A DNA stretch of 64,000 nt from the NCBI RefSeq assembly GCF_017591435.1, contig NC_059296.1, forward strand, positions 28,716,369 to 28,780,368, given 5' to 3'. Positions 1-10,336 of this stretch are shown piece by piece. Origin of the DNA: Portunus trituberculatus. Taxonomy: Eukaryota; Arthropoda; Malacostraca; Decapoda; Portunidae. Made by a program: the position numbers and the translations under genes. Each line of letters starts with the position of its first letter. Position 1 is the stretch's first letter. The notes beneath the pieces were generated by a model that worked only from the letters and a program-made list of their open reading frames with translations, had not been told where the DNA came from and searched no databases.

Positions 1-1328
1 ACCTTGAAGCTGACAAAAAAAAAGCATCTTAGTAATTACTAAATAGTAGTAAGAGCCAGTGAAAAATGAAAACTGCGTATATTTACTCAATTTAAGACAC
101 TACACACTAAAAACTAAGCTGGAAAAGACCTCTTGATCAGTTAGTATCAGTCAAGGAAGGATGTGGAGGCTTTAGTCAATTGGTTCAAGTAATGAGTGTG
201 CTGTGCGTGAGGTGAGGCGGTGGCGCGGCCTTACCCTGCCATTGTGACAGTGAATGTGGCACTCAGCCGGTGACGTGGCTCGGGCGGGAGTCTGCTAATG
301 TATGCAAGGCGGCGGGACGTGACCCAATCTGTCTGACTGAACACCCACTGAACGGATTACTGCTCCCTTCTCTGTCTCCTTCTCCTTCTCCTTCCTCTCA
401 TCTTGCAACTTCTTTCCTTCCTCTGACTCCCCTTCCTTCTTCACTTTTATTTATTTACTTATTCATTTTTGCTTGTTCGTCCTCCTCTTCCTCCCCACAG
501 CTGCATCTTCTTAATTTTCTCCTCTTCCTCTTCCTCCTTTTTTGCATCTTCTTTTTATTTTTCTCCTCCTCTATCTCCTCTTACTCTTACTCCTCCTGTA
601 CTTTTTCTTAAGGTTTGCCGTCTCTCCCCTCCGTGACTGATTCTATACGCATCTACATTTTTCTACTTCAAAATATTAATAGTATTATCATGTACAACGC
701 AGTATCTTATCGTGATATGCGGTTTATAATCCCCATAGCCTCCATATTACCAAACTTCTTATATTTCATCTCTCACCATTCATCCATGATTACCTCCCTC
801 ATCTATCCTTATCACATTCCCTCCTGCCCACTTCTCTGTAAACCACCACCACCACCACCACCACCACTACCATACCACCAGCCCCTTCCTTCCCTTTCAT
901 CCCCTCGCTAGTCATCACTCGTGACTCATGCAGACCTTAATATCAAACCCTCTCCGTCATCACACTGAAACTGCTGCTCTGAATTATTAAACCCACACTG
1001 AATCCATCTCTGAGTCACGCGCGTGGAACTCCCTGCTAGCTTAGATTGAAAGATTGAATCATCACACGCACACACACACATACTGGTAGTACATGATGTG
1101 TCACACTCGTTTTCTTGATCCGAGACTGTGTTGTACTTGATCTGATTACTTCTTAAGGTCAGCATTCTCAGGGAAAAAGGGAAATTAGCAGCCTGGACAT
1201 GTGACTCAATGATACTGGTAATGTCTCAAGAGAAAATGTAAGGAACAAAGTAAGCTCAACTCAACGTCTTAATATAAAAAATGATAATGAAAAATGTGAA
1301 GTCAATGATGCTAAAAAAAAACTAACGT

Positions 1329-1330
<2 letters not shown>
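1..1330. other. Intergenic, pyrimidine-rich, no gene seen
   Basis: The stretch has a long C/T-rich block at about 360-600 and a short run of CAC triplets near 845-870. Open frames here are low-complexity Ser/Pro/Leu-rich and carry no domain. I see no splice-flanked exon or RNA gene. Confidence 0.5.

Positions 1331-1389
<59 letters not shown>
1331..1389. repeat. (AC)n microsatellite
   Basis: An uninterrupted dinucleotide tract of about 58 bp. Confidence 0.95.
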
Positions 1390-1393
<4 letters not shown>

Positions 1394-1655
1394 TGAAGCC
1401 AAAAAGAGTCACGATACGTAATGAAACACACATGAAGTTAATTTGCACATGGTTTAAAAAGCAGGTAGGGTTTTATTACAGGTGATGGATGGCGCGATAA
1501 GCAAAGCGAGCGGTGATGTCGCCATTAGGGGAACGTGAAGAACCAGAGGCCAGAAGGGGAGAAGTGAAGAGTAATGAAGTGAGGAGTAGTAAAGGGTCGG
1601 GGTGAGATAAGAGGAATGTTAGGGTTATTACGTCACACCACCAGGGCTGTTAGGG

Positions 1656-1658
<3 letters not shown>

Positions 1659-1706
<48 letters not shown>
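1659..1706. repeat. (AG)n microsatellite
   Basis: An uninterrupted (AG) run followed by a short (GT) run. Confidence 0.95.
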
Positions 1707-1708
<2 letters not shown>

Positions 1709-2324
1709 TGTGTGTTTGTGTGTGTCTGCTCTGAGGAAGTTTAACCTTTTAGCTTCCACATTGAACCCTGCACTGTGTCATTGGACTGTCAGCTTTATCA
1801 ACACAACAATGAACGAGAACTTTCACGTCATGCTCGTAATTAATAAACGTGAAAGGTTATTAATCGTTCTAGATCATATAATTTAGTGTGACATTGCAAG
1901 TTATGGTGTTGCTCTGTGCTGAGGGAGGTAGTGGTGGTGATGGTGGTAGCGGTGGTGATGAGAAGCTAGCAGTAAGGTGTGAGTTTCTCTTCTCACTATC
2001 TGTTTAATTCCCCGGTATCTCTGCTCTGCTCACGCCCTCTCATAGACTAAATATTTCCACCCAGCTATTCTCAGATAACGTATACAAGCACATCCAAACC
2101 ACTTCGTACGTAGAAATAGATTCTTAACTAACTTGTTTTCTTTGATCTCTTCTCTTAAACCTTCCCTTCTTCACAAAGTTTCCCTTACGACATTCTCACA
2201 AAATGCAGACACGTGGTGTTGTCTTGTCATGCAAAGTCGGACAAGTGTTTGGCAATACGAAATATAGAAAGGATAAAGTTAGAGAGCAGATGAAAGATTG
2301 TGTGTGCTTTAGGGCAGTACTCAC

Positions 2325-2427
2325 CATGGTGCCGGTTGAGGAGGAGGGAGCGTAGTAGCGCTAAAAGAGCCGATAAGGACTTCGAGGGATCCCTATGAGC
2401 AATGGCAGCAGGTTGTCCGACCCTCAC
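2325..2427 (-). other. Candidate first exon: ATG directly followed by a splice donor
   Basis: On the minus strand an ATG (2327-2325) in good Kozak context (GGCACCATGG) is followed at once by GTGAGT, a strong 5' splice site. A weak TATA-like ATAAAA lies about 105 nt upstream of the ATG. A first exon that codes only for the initiator Met is a known arrangement in animals. No second exon was recognised to the left, so this remains a signal-only call. It could be chance. Confidence 0.25.
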
Positions 2428-2818
2428 GTTTTATGGTACAGCTCACTTCATGCCACCACCTCTTGCATTCCCTACGTGTTTACAATTTTCCTTCTCCGTC
2501 CCTTTATTGGGTTGTATTGCCTTGTTTTCACTTTGATCTGTGAGAAATAGTTTTCAAGTTCACAGTTTAGAGAGTTGAAGAGTAGAGGGATGTTTGAAAA
2601 AAAGTTAGTGAGGAGCGGTCCTTGGCAACTCCTCGCCACTCACCCTTCCCACACGAGGAGCTTCCAGCTGCTCGCCTCACACATGTTCTCATTGGCCTGT
2701 CTCTCCTTCATCGTGCGTTTTGATTGGCTTCTTTGCTTGTGTAGTTCATAACCTGCATTTGGTGGAGGAAATACGGGACATTTTGTGCAGGCATATGTCT
2801 AGTTGTGCGGAAATAATA

Positions 2819-3123
2819 TTTTGTTGCTGTTTTTGTTTTCGTTGTTGTTTTGTCTCCGTCTTTGTCGTTGTCGTCGTCGTCTCCGTCTTCATAATTTATG
2901 TTGTCGCTGTTGTTTTACTGTTGTTGTCTTCGTCGTCATGGTCGTTATCGTCTCCGTAGTCATTGTTGTTGTTGTTGTTGTTTTTGCTACTGTTATTGTC
3001 GTCGTCGTCGTCTTCGTCATCATCGTCGTCGTCATTGTTGTTGTTGTTGTTGTTTTTGCTACTGTTATTGTCGTCGTCGTCGTCGTCTTCATCATCGTCG
3101 TCGCCGTTGTCGTCATTGTTGCT

Positions 3124-3180
<57 letters not shown>

Positions 3181-3246
3181 GCTGCTGCTGCTACTGTTAT
3201 TGTCGTCGTCGCCGTCGTTATCATAGTCGTCGTCACCGCTGTCGTC

Positions 3247-3279
<33 letters not shown>

Positions 3280-3310
3280 GGTGGTGGTGATGGTGGTGGT
3301 GGTGGTGTTT
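2819..3310. repeat. Compound (GTT)/(GTC)/(GGT) trinucleotide repeat
   Basis: About 490 bp of GTT and GTC triplets, with a pure GTT block near 3120-3180 and a GGT block at the right end. Two roughly 90-bp segments (about 2960-3050 and 3025-3115) are near-copies of each other. The long open frames on both strands (poly-Val, poly-Leu, poly-Asn, poly-Thr) are a by-product of the triplet period. Confidence 0.9.
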
Positions 3311-3614
3311 TTTTGTTGCTTCTTTTTACAAGAGTACGCAATATTCCTTAAAACACACAAAAAAAATGTTTTCTAGTGTCATTGGCGGCATGTAATATTG
3401 TAGATTACGGTTTTGCAAGAAGTATGCAACGGATTTTAATAACATTAATTATAAGTTTATTTACCTGCATTCATTGATTTACGTGTTGGAGTTCTGAATT
3501 TAAGTTTATAAGCATTTTTATCTCGTTATAAATTCAAAGGATGAGTTCTTGAATAAGGTGTGTCATTGATATGTTTCATGAAGTGAATTAGACACAACAG
3601 TGATCTTTGTGGAA

Positions 3615-3615
<1 letters not shown>

Positions 3616-3676
<61 letters not shown>
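3616..3676. repeat. (GT)n microsatellite
   Basis: An uninterrupted tract of about 60 bp. Confidence 0.95.
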
Positions 3677-3681
<5 letters not shown>

Positions 3682-4272
3682 AGGCTATTTCCTTTGCAAG
3701 AATATCAGTCAGCGGTATAGATCGATATATAAATAAACAGTCGTCCAAGATAAAACACAAAAATTCCATAGTCATTCCATAAATAGAAATCTTGTCTTTG
3801 TTACGTTTTTCTTTTATTTTTACTTAAACGACGTCCTCAAAGGTTTCAGCGATTGAGTTCGTGGAAGATGCTTAGAAGTGTGTACTCTGAAGCGCTATTT
3901 TCTTTATATACCGTTTTCTTTGTGGAACTTAGTAAGAGTTGGCTTGAGAATATGAACACTCCAGAAATCCTGTATTATATCAGTGTATGTGTAAGAAACC
4001 ACAAGAACACTTACATCTTACATCTTACATCTGAGCTTGAATGACAGACAGCGAAGACAATCATGGAACTAAATACATTCAGCTTATCTTCCTCACCACT
4101 CATCACTCACCACAGAATCCTAACTGTTTCCGGGAAGACTGTTATCACCACCACGCCCACGAACCCCGGCGCACGAAGAGAGGCGTACTACATGGAACTG
4201 GCGGCGCCTTGAAGGAGAACTTGGGAGGAAAAGGAGAAAATGAAAATGGTGAAAGGAATTATTACAATGGTC

Positions 4273-4299
4273 AGTAGTAAACCAATATTATTGCTGCTC

Positions 4300-4349
<50 letters not shown>

Positions 4350-4359
4350 GCTATCATTG

Positions 4360-4391
<32 letters not shown>

Positions 4392-4620
4392 GCTACTGCT
4401 ACTACTACTACTACTACTGCTGCTGCCACTGCCATCATTGTTACTACCTATTACTGCTGCTGTTACCACTACCACTACCACCACTACTACTGCCACCACA
4501 ATACTGCTACTGCCACTGCCACCACCACTGCCACTGCTACTGCCACTGCTGCTGCTGCTGCCATCACTGCAACACCTACCACCACTATTACTACTACTGC
4601 TACTGCTATCATTGCTAGTG

Positions 4621-4666
<46 letters not shown>

Positions 4667-4685
4667 CAGTACTACTACTATTACC

Positions 4686-4720
<35 letters not shown>

Positions 4721-4722
4721 TG

Positions 4723-4756
<34 letters not shown>

Positions 4757-4764
4757 GCAATACT

Positions 4765-4796
<32 letters not shown>

Positions 4797-4900
4797 GCTA
4801 CTACTGCTACTACTACTATACTACTACTACTACTATTACTAGTATTGCTGCTGCTGCTGCCGCTGCTGCTGCTGCTGCTGCTACTGTTACTGCTCTTCCC
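4273..4900. repeat. Compound (ACT)/(GCT)/(AAT) trinucleotide repeat
   Basis: More than 600 bp of ACT and related triplets with an AAT block at about 4687-4755. The open frames (poly-Leu in plus, poly-Ser in minus) are periodicity artefacts. Confidence 0.9.
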
Positions 4901-5056
4901 AGCTTGCTTCACTAAATGATTGTGGTTCTTTTTTTCTGTGGTATAATCTTGTTTTCCTCTTACCTGTTTCTCCCTCATACATTGTTCTCGCAGTTCAGCA
5001 GATGAGTCGTAAATAAGTATTAATTTTGTTCCTATCCAAGTGTGATGTTAAGGTAG

Positions 5057-5060
5057 CCGT
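5057..5060. repeat. Target-site duplication, left copy (CCGT)
   Basis: CCGT lies directly outside the left LTR and is matched by CCGT at 10982-10985 directly outside the right LTR. Four-base duplications are usual for Ty3/gypsy integrases. Confidence 0.85.
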
Positions 5061-5723
5061 TGTTACGTTCACCGGTCAAACTGGTAAGATTGGCATCGGA
5101 GAGCCGGTGAACAATAACAATAAAAAAAAACACTGCAGGTTCAACTGGTGAGGAAATGCAAAAGGGGGTCACTTTAAAAAGCTACTTTAATAACCCATAA
5201 TGAAATTGACACATATATAACAAGAAACATGAAACACAGATATTTAACATGAAACACAGGAAAATGACATACACATATACATATAACACAGTAATAAATA
5301 CAACAATAAAGAACCCAACTTAATACCTAACAATAATCCTACTCCTATATAGAGGCAATGTGGAAAACACGGACGAGGGGAAGTGATACTTATGCGGTGT
5401 CGCAGTGGTGAAATGCTGGGTGATGGTTGATCCCACGGCAGAACCAAGAGGCGTTGTGTTCACTGGTTGAGGCTTGGATCTCAACTGCCAATCCAGAAAA
5501 CCAAGAGCTGGCTCAACACTTTCGGTTGAGTCGAAAGGGGCCGCGTGAATCCAACTTCGGGACAGTAGCCGGGCTTCATGAAACGGTGACGTGGAAGGTT
5601 CACGAGACGGTGGCGTGGAAGGTTCACGAGACGGTGACGTGGAAGGGAGGCGGAGAGGTGGCGAACGAGGTAACAAGCGGAGGAGGTGATGGTAGTAATG
5701 CATGTTACGGGCGGGCCGTAACA
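5061..5723 (-). repeat. 3' LTR (663 bp)
   Basis: It starts TGTTACG and ends CGTAACA. It contains a short internal tandem repeat of about 24 bp near 5585-5645, which has fewer copies in the partner LTR. It is nearly identical to 10337-10981. On the plus strand it gives several apparent small open frames that should not be annotated as genes. Confidence 0.93.
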
Positions 5724-5736
5724 TTTCCTCCCCCCT
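5724..5736 (-). promoter_or_regulatory. Polypurine tract
   Basis: On the minus strand AGGGGGGAGGAAA abuts the 3' LTR. This is the position and composition expected of the plus-strand primer of an LTR element. Confidence 0.88.
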
Positions 5737-5755
5737 AAGACCTCCGTAATGGGCT

Positions 5756-5810
5756 CATGAAGGAGGTGAGACGGGAGATCTTGATAAGGCGTCGGCGATG
5801 ATGTTGTCCA
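5756..5810 (-). pseudogene. RNase H C-terminal remnant of pol
   Basis: After the innexin piece the minus strand reads VDNIIADALSRS and then a short Ser/Pro tail to a stop at about 5756. The motif DNxxADALSR marks the end of the RNase H domain in gypsy pol. The catalytic part of RNase H is absent. The first bases (GGACAACATCATC) resemble the innexin bases at the other border (GGGCAACATC), a possible microhomology used in the rearrangement. Confidence 0.8.
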
Positions 5811-6180
5811 CCCCACCACCAGACACAGCACCTCGCAAAGGAAGAACCTGCAGAAGCTTGAAGCGCACATCGGAGGAGACGATGACGAGGAGGCGATACA
5901 CGAGCCAGACAGCGGTGATGGTGGTGAGAGAGACCAGCCAGAACCAGATGAAAATGTAGATCTTCTCGTTGATGATGTTAACCGCCAGCACACACATGGT
6001 GTCGTGGGTCTCGATGGTTCCCGAAGGCCGAACTTCCTGAAGGTGCACTTGGTGACTCTGGGAAGATGCGTGTCATGGGATCGATGCGCTTCTCGGGGTC
6101 CATGTCAGGGAAGTTGATGACCTCCGTGCCGTAGGTGAGGAAGGTGCCGCCCAGGAACAGGTCGGTGAAGTAGATGTTGC
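5811..6180 (-). pseudogene. Captured innexin fragment, circularly permuted
   Basis: About 370 bp in the same sense as the element match an innexin, the invertebrate gap-junction channel protein. In minus-strand order it begins NIYFTDLFLGGTFLTYG (end of TM3 and start of the second extracellular loop). It then has the two loop cysteines (TKCTF, DTMCVLAVN), NIINEKIYIFIWFW and a fourth membrane segment ending DVRFKLLQ. Two one-base deletions, near 6061 and 6029, break the frame. After FKLLQ comes, in another frame, FFLCEVLCLV, which in intact innexins lies just before the NIYFTD motif. The tail of the fragment is therefore its own natural upstream neighbour. The join between 5848 and 5847 (CTGCAG/GTTCTTC) looks like an exon end fused to the same exon's start. 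The fragment replaces the RT motif with the catalytic Asp pair and most of RNase H. Confidence 0.85.
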
Positions 6181-6422
6181 CCTCCAAGTCCTGAGTTATG
6201 TAATTTATAGCCCTCTGGAAGGTGGCGGGAGCATTAGACACGCAAAGGGCATCACTGGTATTGGTATAGTCCGAAGGGAGTGATGAAGGCGGATATTATT
6301 TGGGCCTCGTCCGAGAGGGGAATCTGGTAGTAACCTTTAAGCAAGTCTATAGTGGTTACAAATTTGGCTACTCCTATACTATCTATAAGGTCCTCTATCA
6401 AGGGCAATGGGTAGGAGTCTGG
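6181..6422 (-). pseudogene. Reverse transcriptase remnant (palm motif A to B)
   Basis: The minus strand gives PDSYPLPLIEDLID, then FVTTIDLLKGYYQIPL (motif A with its catalytic Asp) and SNAPATFQRAIN (motif B), with one or two single-base losses near 6243-6262. The N-terminal fingers are missing: the sequence joins directly to the region after the integrase tail near 6420. The YxDD motif C is missing because the sequence passes into innexin after QDLEG. The enzyme cannot be active. Confidence 0.85.
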
Positions 6423-7972
6423 CAATAACTTTTAAGATCAGACTGTTGTGAAGGTGTTAAGGAAAGAAACACCTCATCCAGGTTGGACATGATTTGGCTG
6501 TTTGAGGGTTTAGGTGACGAGAAGAGGAATTCGATGTCGGACTCTTCCTCGGGGGGCACAGGACCAGACTCCTTTCCTATCAGACATACAGGTACAGCGC
6601 GAGACAAGTCGTCCTCTGGTTCTCTGGAGTGGTAAGGTTTCATTAGATTAATATGAACAAGTTGGGAATCCTTACGACGGTCAGGAGTGTGGACCACATA
6701 ATTTAATGGACTTAGTTTTTGAGCCACAACATAAGGTCCCATGAACTTACTGTGAAGAGCATTGCCTGGAGTGGGGAGAAAAAGTAAAACCTTGTCTCCT
6801 GGTTTGAAACTTCTCATGACAGATTTGGGAAGAGAATTCTGTTGCATTTTAGTTTGAGATTTGAGGAAGTTTGATTTAGCAAAGATCTGACTTCACTGAT
6901 TTTATTCTTAAGGTTACTGATGTAGTCAGACACACTGGGGCTTGAAGGAGTATTTTGAGTAAACCATTGATCCTTTAATATTTTGAGAGGCCCCCTGATC
7001 TGTCTACCATAGAGTAATTCAAAGGGAGTAACCTAAAGAATCTTGAGGAGATTCTCTTAAAGCGAAGAGAAGGAAAGAAATACTTTCATCCCAGTCTCCT
7101 TGATGCTCCAAGCAATACTTCTTCATCATGGATTTTAATGTTTGGTGAAACCGCTCCAGACAGCCTTGGGATTGGGGTGGTAAGCCGAGGAGGTAACATG
7201 GTCGATGTTTAGCTCATTCACTATCTGTTGGAAAAAATGGCTAGTGAAATTGCTACCCTTGTCAGACTGAATTTGTTTTGGAATTCCTACCGAGGTGAAA
7301 AATGTATTAGATGTTTTACAATGGTCTTTGATGTGATGTTCTTAAGAGGGAATGCTTCAGGGTACCTGGTAGTGGGATCCATGAGGGTTAACAAATACTG
7401 ATTCCCTCGTTTGGTTTTGGGTAAGGGCCCTACGCAGTCTAGTATGATCTTTTCGAAGGGCTCCGTCTGAACTGGAATAGGCGTCAGAGGAGCTGGCACA
7501 AGGCGTTCGTTAGGCTTACCCACAACTTGACATATATGACATGTTTTTACATAGTGTGACACATCCTTTTCATTCCTGGCCAAAAAAATGTTGAAGAGCC
7601 TTCTTGTAGGTTTTTGGATGCCTAGATGACCTGACAATCCATCATGAGCTAGTTCTATAATGGCTGGTCTTACAGACAAGGGATGACAACTTGATGTGTT
7701 TCTGACCAGGTGTCTAGTTGTTTCAGTTCAGGAGGTCTGTAGGCACGCATCAGGACTCCTTCCTGATAATAAAAACAAGGCAATTTAGACATATCCTTTG
7801 TCTCACTGGCCACATGTCTGATCTTAGCCAAAGTGAGATCCTGTTCCTGAGCATTAATCAAATTCTCCTTTGAAATGATGTCATTATACAAGTTGTCAGT
7901 AGAGGCAATCATTGGTGGAGGAGGTGATGAAAGGGCAGGGGACTTGGACTGAGACCTGGTGACTGCACACAC
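6398..7972 (-). pseudogene. Integrase region of pol, frameshifted
   Basis: Starting near 7972 the minus strand encodes a linker, then an HHCC zinc-binding domain (HDGLSGHLG and CHICQ). The DDE core has a first Asp in ILDCVGPLP, a second in QSDKGSNF (about 7255) and the Glu in CLERFHQTLK (about 7160). A C-terminal domain follows with GPYVVAQKLSPLNYVVH and a basic tail ending near 6650. At least two frameshifts separate these parts. The linker continues in frame from the protease. Integrase inserts the cDNA into the host genome; all three catalytic residues are still visible. Confidence 0.85.
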
Positions 7973-8330
7973 TGGGAAGAAGTGAGGGATGTTTCGTCCA
8001 GGGTCTTAGTGGGACTTTCTGTTAAGGGAGAATCAAGAACAATTAAGTTTGGAACAGCCAAGTTACCCGCAAGATCATTACCCAGTACAAGATGTACCCC
8101 GGTACTGGCAGTTCACCAGGTTTAATGGCTACCTCAACCTCTCCTGAAATGAACGGGCACTGTAAGCTAATATTAGCCAAGGGATAGGAGAGCTGTGATT
8201 CGAGACCTGTAAGGATCACCTTCTCCCAGTGAAAGCCTGTTTGATGTTAGGGATGACATCTTCCCTTAAGATGGATTGGGCAGCACCTGTATCACGCAGA
8301 ACCTTGATATTTATTGCCTTGTCTTTACCA
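7973..8330 (-). pseudogene. Aspartic protease of the LTR element
   Basis: The minus strand shows VLRDTGAAQSIL, the retroviral-type active-site DTGA. After a frameshift near 8216 it continues with LPVPG and LGNDLAGNLAVPNL, the usual C-terminal ILGxDLL-like strand. It follows the gag zinc knuckle without a separate start. It would process the Gag-Pol polyprotein. Confidence 0.8.
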
Positions 8331-9668
8331 TCAGTCAAGGACACTTTACCTTGATACATGTACGAGTCATAAAGTTCTAGAGGAGAGTTGACAGGGTTAG
8401 CTAGGGCCACTGGTTTCTTGTTCTCAAATGTGTTAGGTCTAGGGGCCACAAAAGAAAATTGACGTTGAGAACCCTTGCAATTTGGGTGTCTACATTTCTG
8501 GATCGTGTGTCCTGGCTTCTTACAGTATGTACACCAGGGGGAATTATATGCATTTGGCGAGAATCCGGTTGGCTTACCACCCGCGCCCCCAAAACCTTCC
8601 CCAAAGGAGGACCTAACATTAGACAGTGAACCACGACCTCTACTACCCAGGGATCCCATCAACAAAGCAAACGCATCAGCCACTTTAGCGGCAGACATAA
8701 GATCACTCTCTCCCCGTTCTTCCACATGCCTCAGAATATTAAATGGTAACTTGTTCTTCCATTCTTCCAGGACCATTAGATTGAGCAACTCCGAAAAGGT
8801 GGTAATGTTAAGAGCGGCTAACCATTTCTTAAATTGTCTTAGTTTCTCACTAGCGAATTCAACATAGGTGTGAGACTCTGGTTTCACATACTTTCGAAAC
8901 TGCTGTCTGTATCCATCAGAAGTGATAGAGTAGGCGTCTAGAATGTTACCTTTGATCTCTTCATATTCTACCTCATCACTAAGGCCGTTGTATACCCTAT
9001 AAGCTTTTCCTACTAGCTTAGGGACAAGGAGAGACACCCACTGATCCTTGGGCCATTTATTCCTATGAGCAATGCTCTCAAAAGCGCGAAATGACCCGTC
9101 AACATCAGATTCATCAAAAGGGGGAACTAGCGGAGCAGCTGTAGCAGGATTAAAGCTTGCTAACTGTTTCTTTATATCTATTTCTTCCCTCTAAACTTAG
9201 CGTCATTTCGTAGGGTTAACTCCTGAATTTCTAACTCTTTCTCCTGCCTTCTAAGTTGTAACTGAAATCTCTCTTTATCTTTATCTTCTTTTTCTGCCTG
9301 TAGTTGCATTTGTTTTTCCTGTAGTTGCATTTGTCTTTCATGCATCCGGTATTCTAGTTTAAGCTTCTCAATTTCCCATTGACTTATCCTACTCTTATCC
9401 TGTTCTTCCTGGGGACTGTGTATTATAGTCCTCGTAGAGGCTGACATGGGAGTTAACTCTTCTATGGCATTTCCTAGCAACTGACCTTCTTGCACTAGAT
9501 GTTCAACAACTACATTCTTAATGACCTCTTTAGTCATCTGAGACGTGATGGGAACATCAAAATGTTTAGCGATGGCTTTCCATTGGTCCTTCTTTATATT
9601 AGCATATTTAAGTTGTTCCAGAGAAGGGTCGGCACAAAATCTTCAACGTTAAACTGAGCGGAAGCCAT
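8331..9668 (-). pseudogene. Gag (coiled coil, capsid-like, CCHC knuckle)
   Basis: The likely start is ATG at 9668-9666. A frameshift near 9640 separates it from the rest. The N-terminal part is a charged coiled coil rich in Gln and Lys (MQLQEKQMQLQAEKE, about 9330-9270). An alpha-helical capsid/SCAN-like segment follows (YVEFASEKLRQFKKWL and LMVLEEWKNKLP). A Gly/Ser-rich linker leads to a CCHC zinc knuckle, CTYCKKPGHTIQKC, near 8530-8490. The downstream frame runs straight into the protease. The protein packages element RNA into particles. Confidence 0.85.
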
Positions 9669-10317
9669 ATTAAATCGATGTTAAACCACAACAAAAAAAA
9701 TGATAAGCGAATTACTTAAGTGAGGAACTTGGCAGAGTGATAATAAAGGCAACCTTGAAATTACCTAGATTATACTTAAGTAAACACTTATGAGTACAAT
9801 CACTAATGAGGGGTAAACTAGAGAGTTACGGCATTAAGAGGGATCCGGATTACTCTAGTTACGAGACTTGAGAGTGAGGAGCGAATTGTACTGAGACTTG
9901 TTATTGATAAGGAGGCGGATTAGTCTGAGAGACTAGTTAAAATGGCCGATTCTAACTAGCGAGAAAAATGATCCGCGAAGTGAGGGCATTGAGGGTTCGC
10001 ATGAACATATGATGATCCCAACACTTGGATAACACTTATTACACACCTGCCTATGTGCAAAAACTAGAGATAAGTGCTATCGGTGAACACGCCTTTCTAC
10101 CTGGTTTCCTGCTCTACCACTGCTATGCGATACCAATGAAAGTCACGAAGCACGTTTAACCCAAAAGGAGCCACTTGAACGCACAAAGGTAAATTTAAAC
10201 CACACGCAGAGTAAGTCACAGAAAAAAAACACATCAGAGTCACAACACCACAGAAACACAAGCAATCACAGAAAAAAGTCACTGGAAAAATGGAACACTG
10301 AACATGGGTTATAATGG

Positions 10318-10334
10318 TCCTGTCACGGTCGCCA
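10318..10334 (-). promoter_or_regulatory. Primer-binding site, tRNA-Arg type
   Basis: Two bases inside the 5' LTR the minus strand reads TGGCGACCGTGACAGGA. To my knowledge this is complementary to the 3' end of an animal tRNA-Arg including CCA; Drosophila 412/mdg1-group elements use tRNA-Arg. Confidence 0.8.
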
Positions 10335-10336
10335 AT

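Noticed and set aside
2803..3351. Long frames of poly-Val, poly-Thr, poly-Asn and poly-Cys
   Set aside because: They arise from trinucleotide repeats that stay open in every frame; no start context, domain or splice signal supports them.
4188..4842. Poly-Leu and poly-Ser frames on both strands
   Set aside because: Product of the (ACT)n repeat.
5427..5738. Plus-strand frame of about 100 residues, repeated at 10699-10965
   Set aside because: It is the antisense of the LTR and is present in both LTR copies; no domain.
5481..5993. 170-residue minus frame covering the innexin insert in a wrong frame
   Set aside because: Only its FFLCEVLCLV part is meaningful as evidence of permutation; the rest is out-of-frame innexin and LTR sequence.
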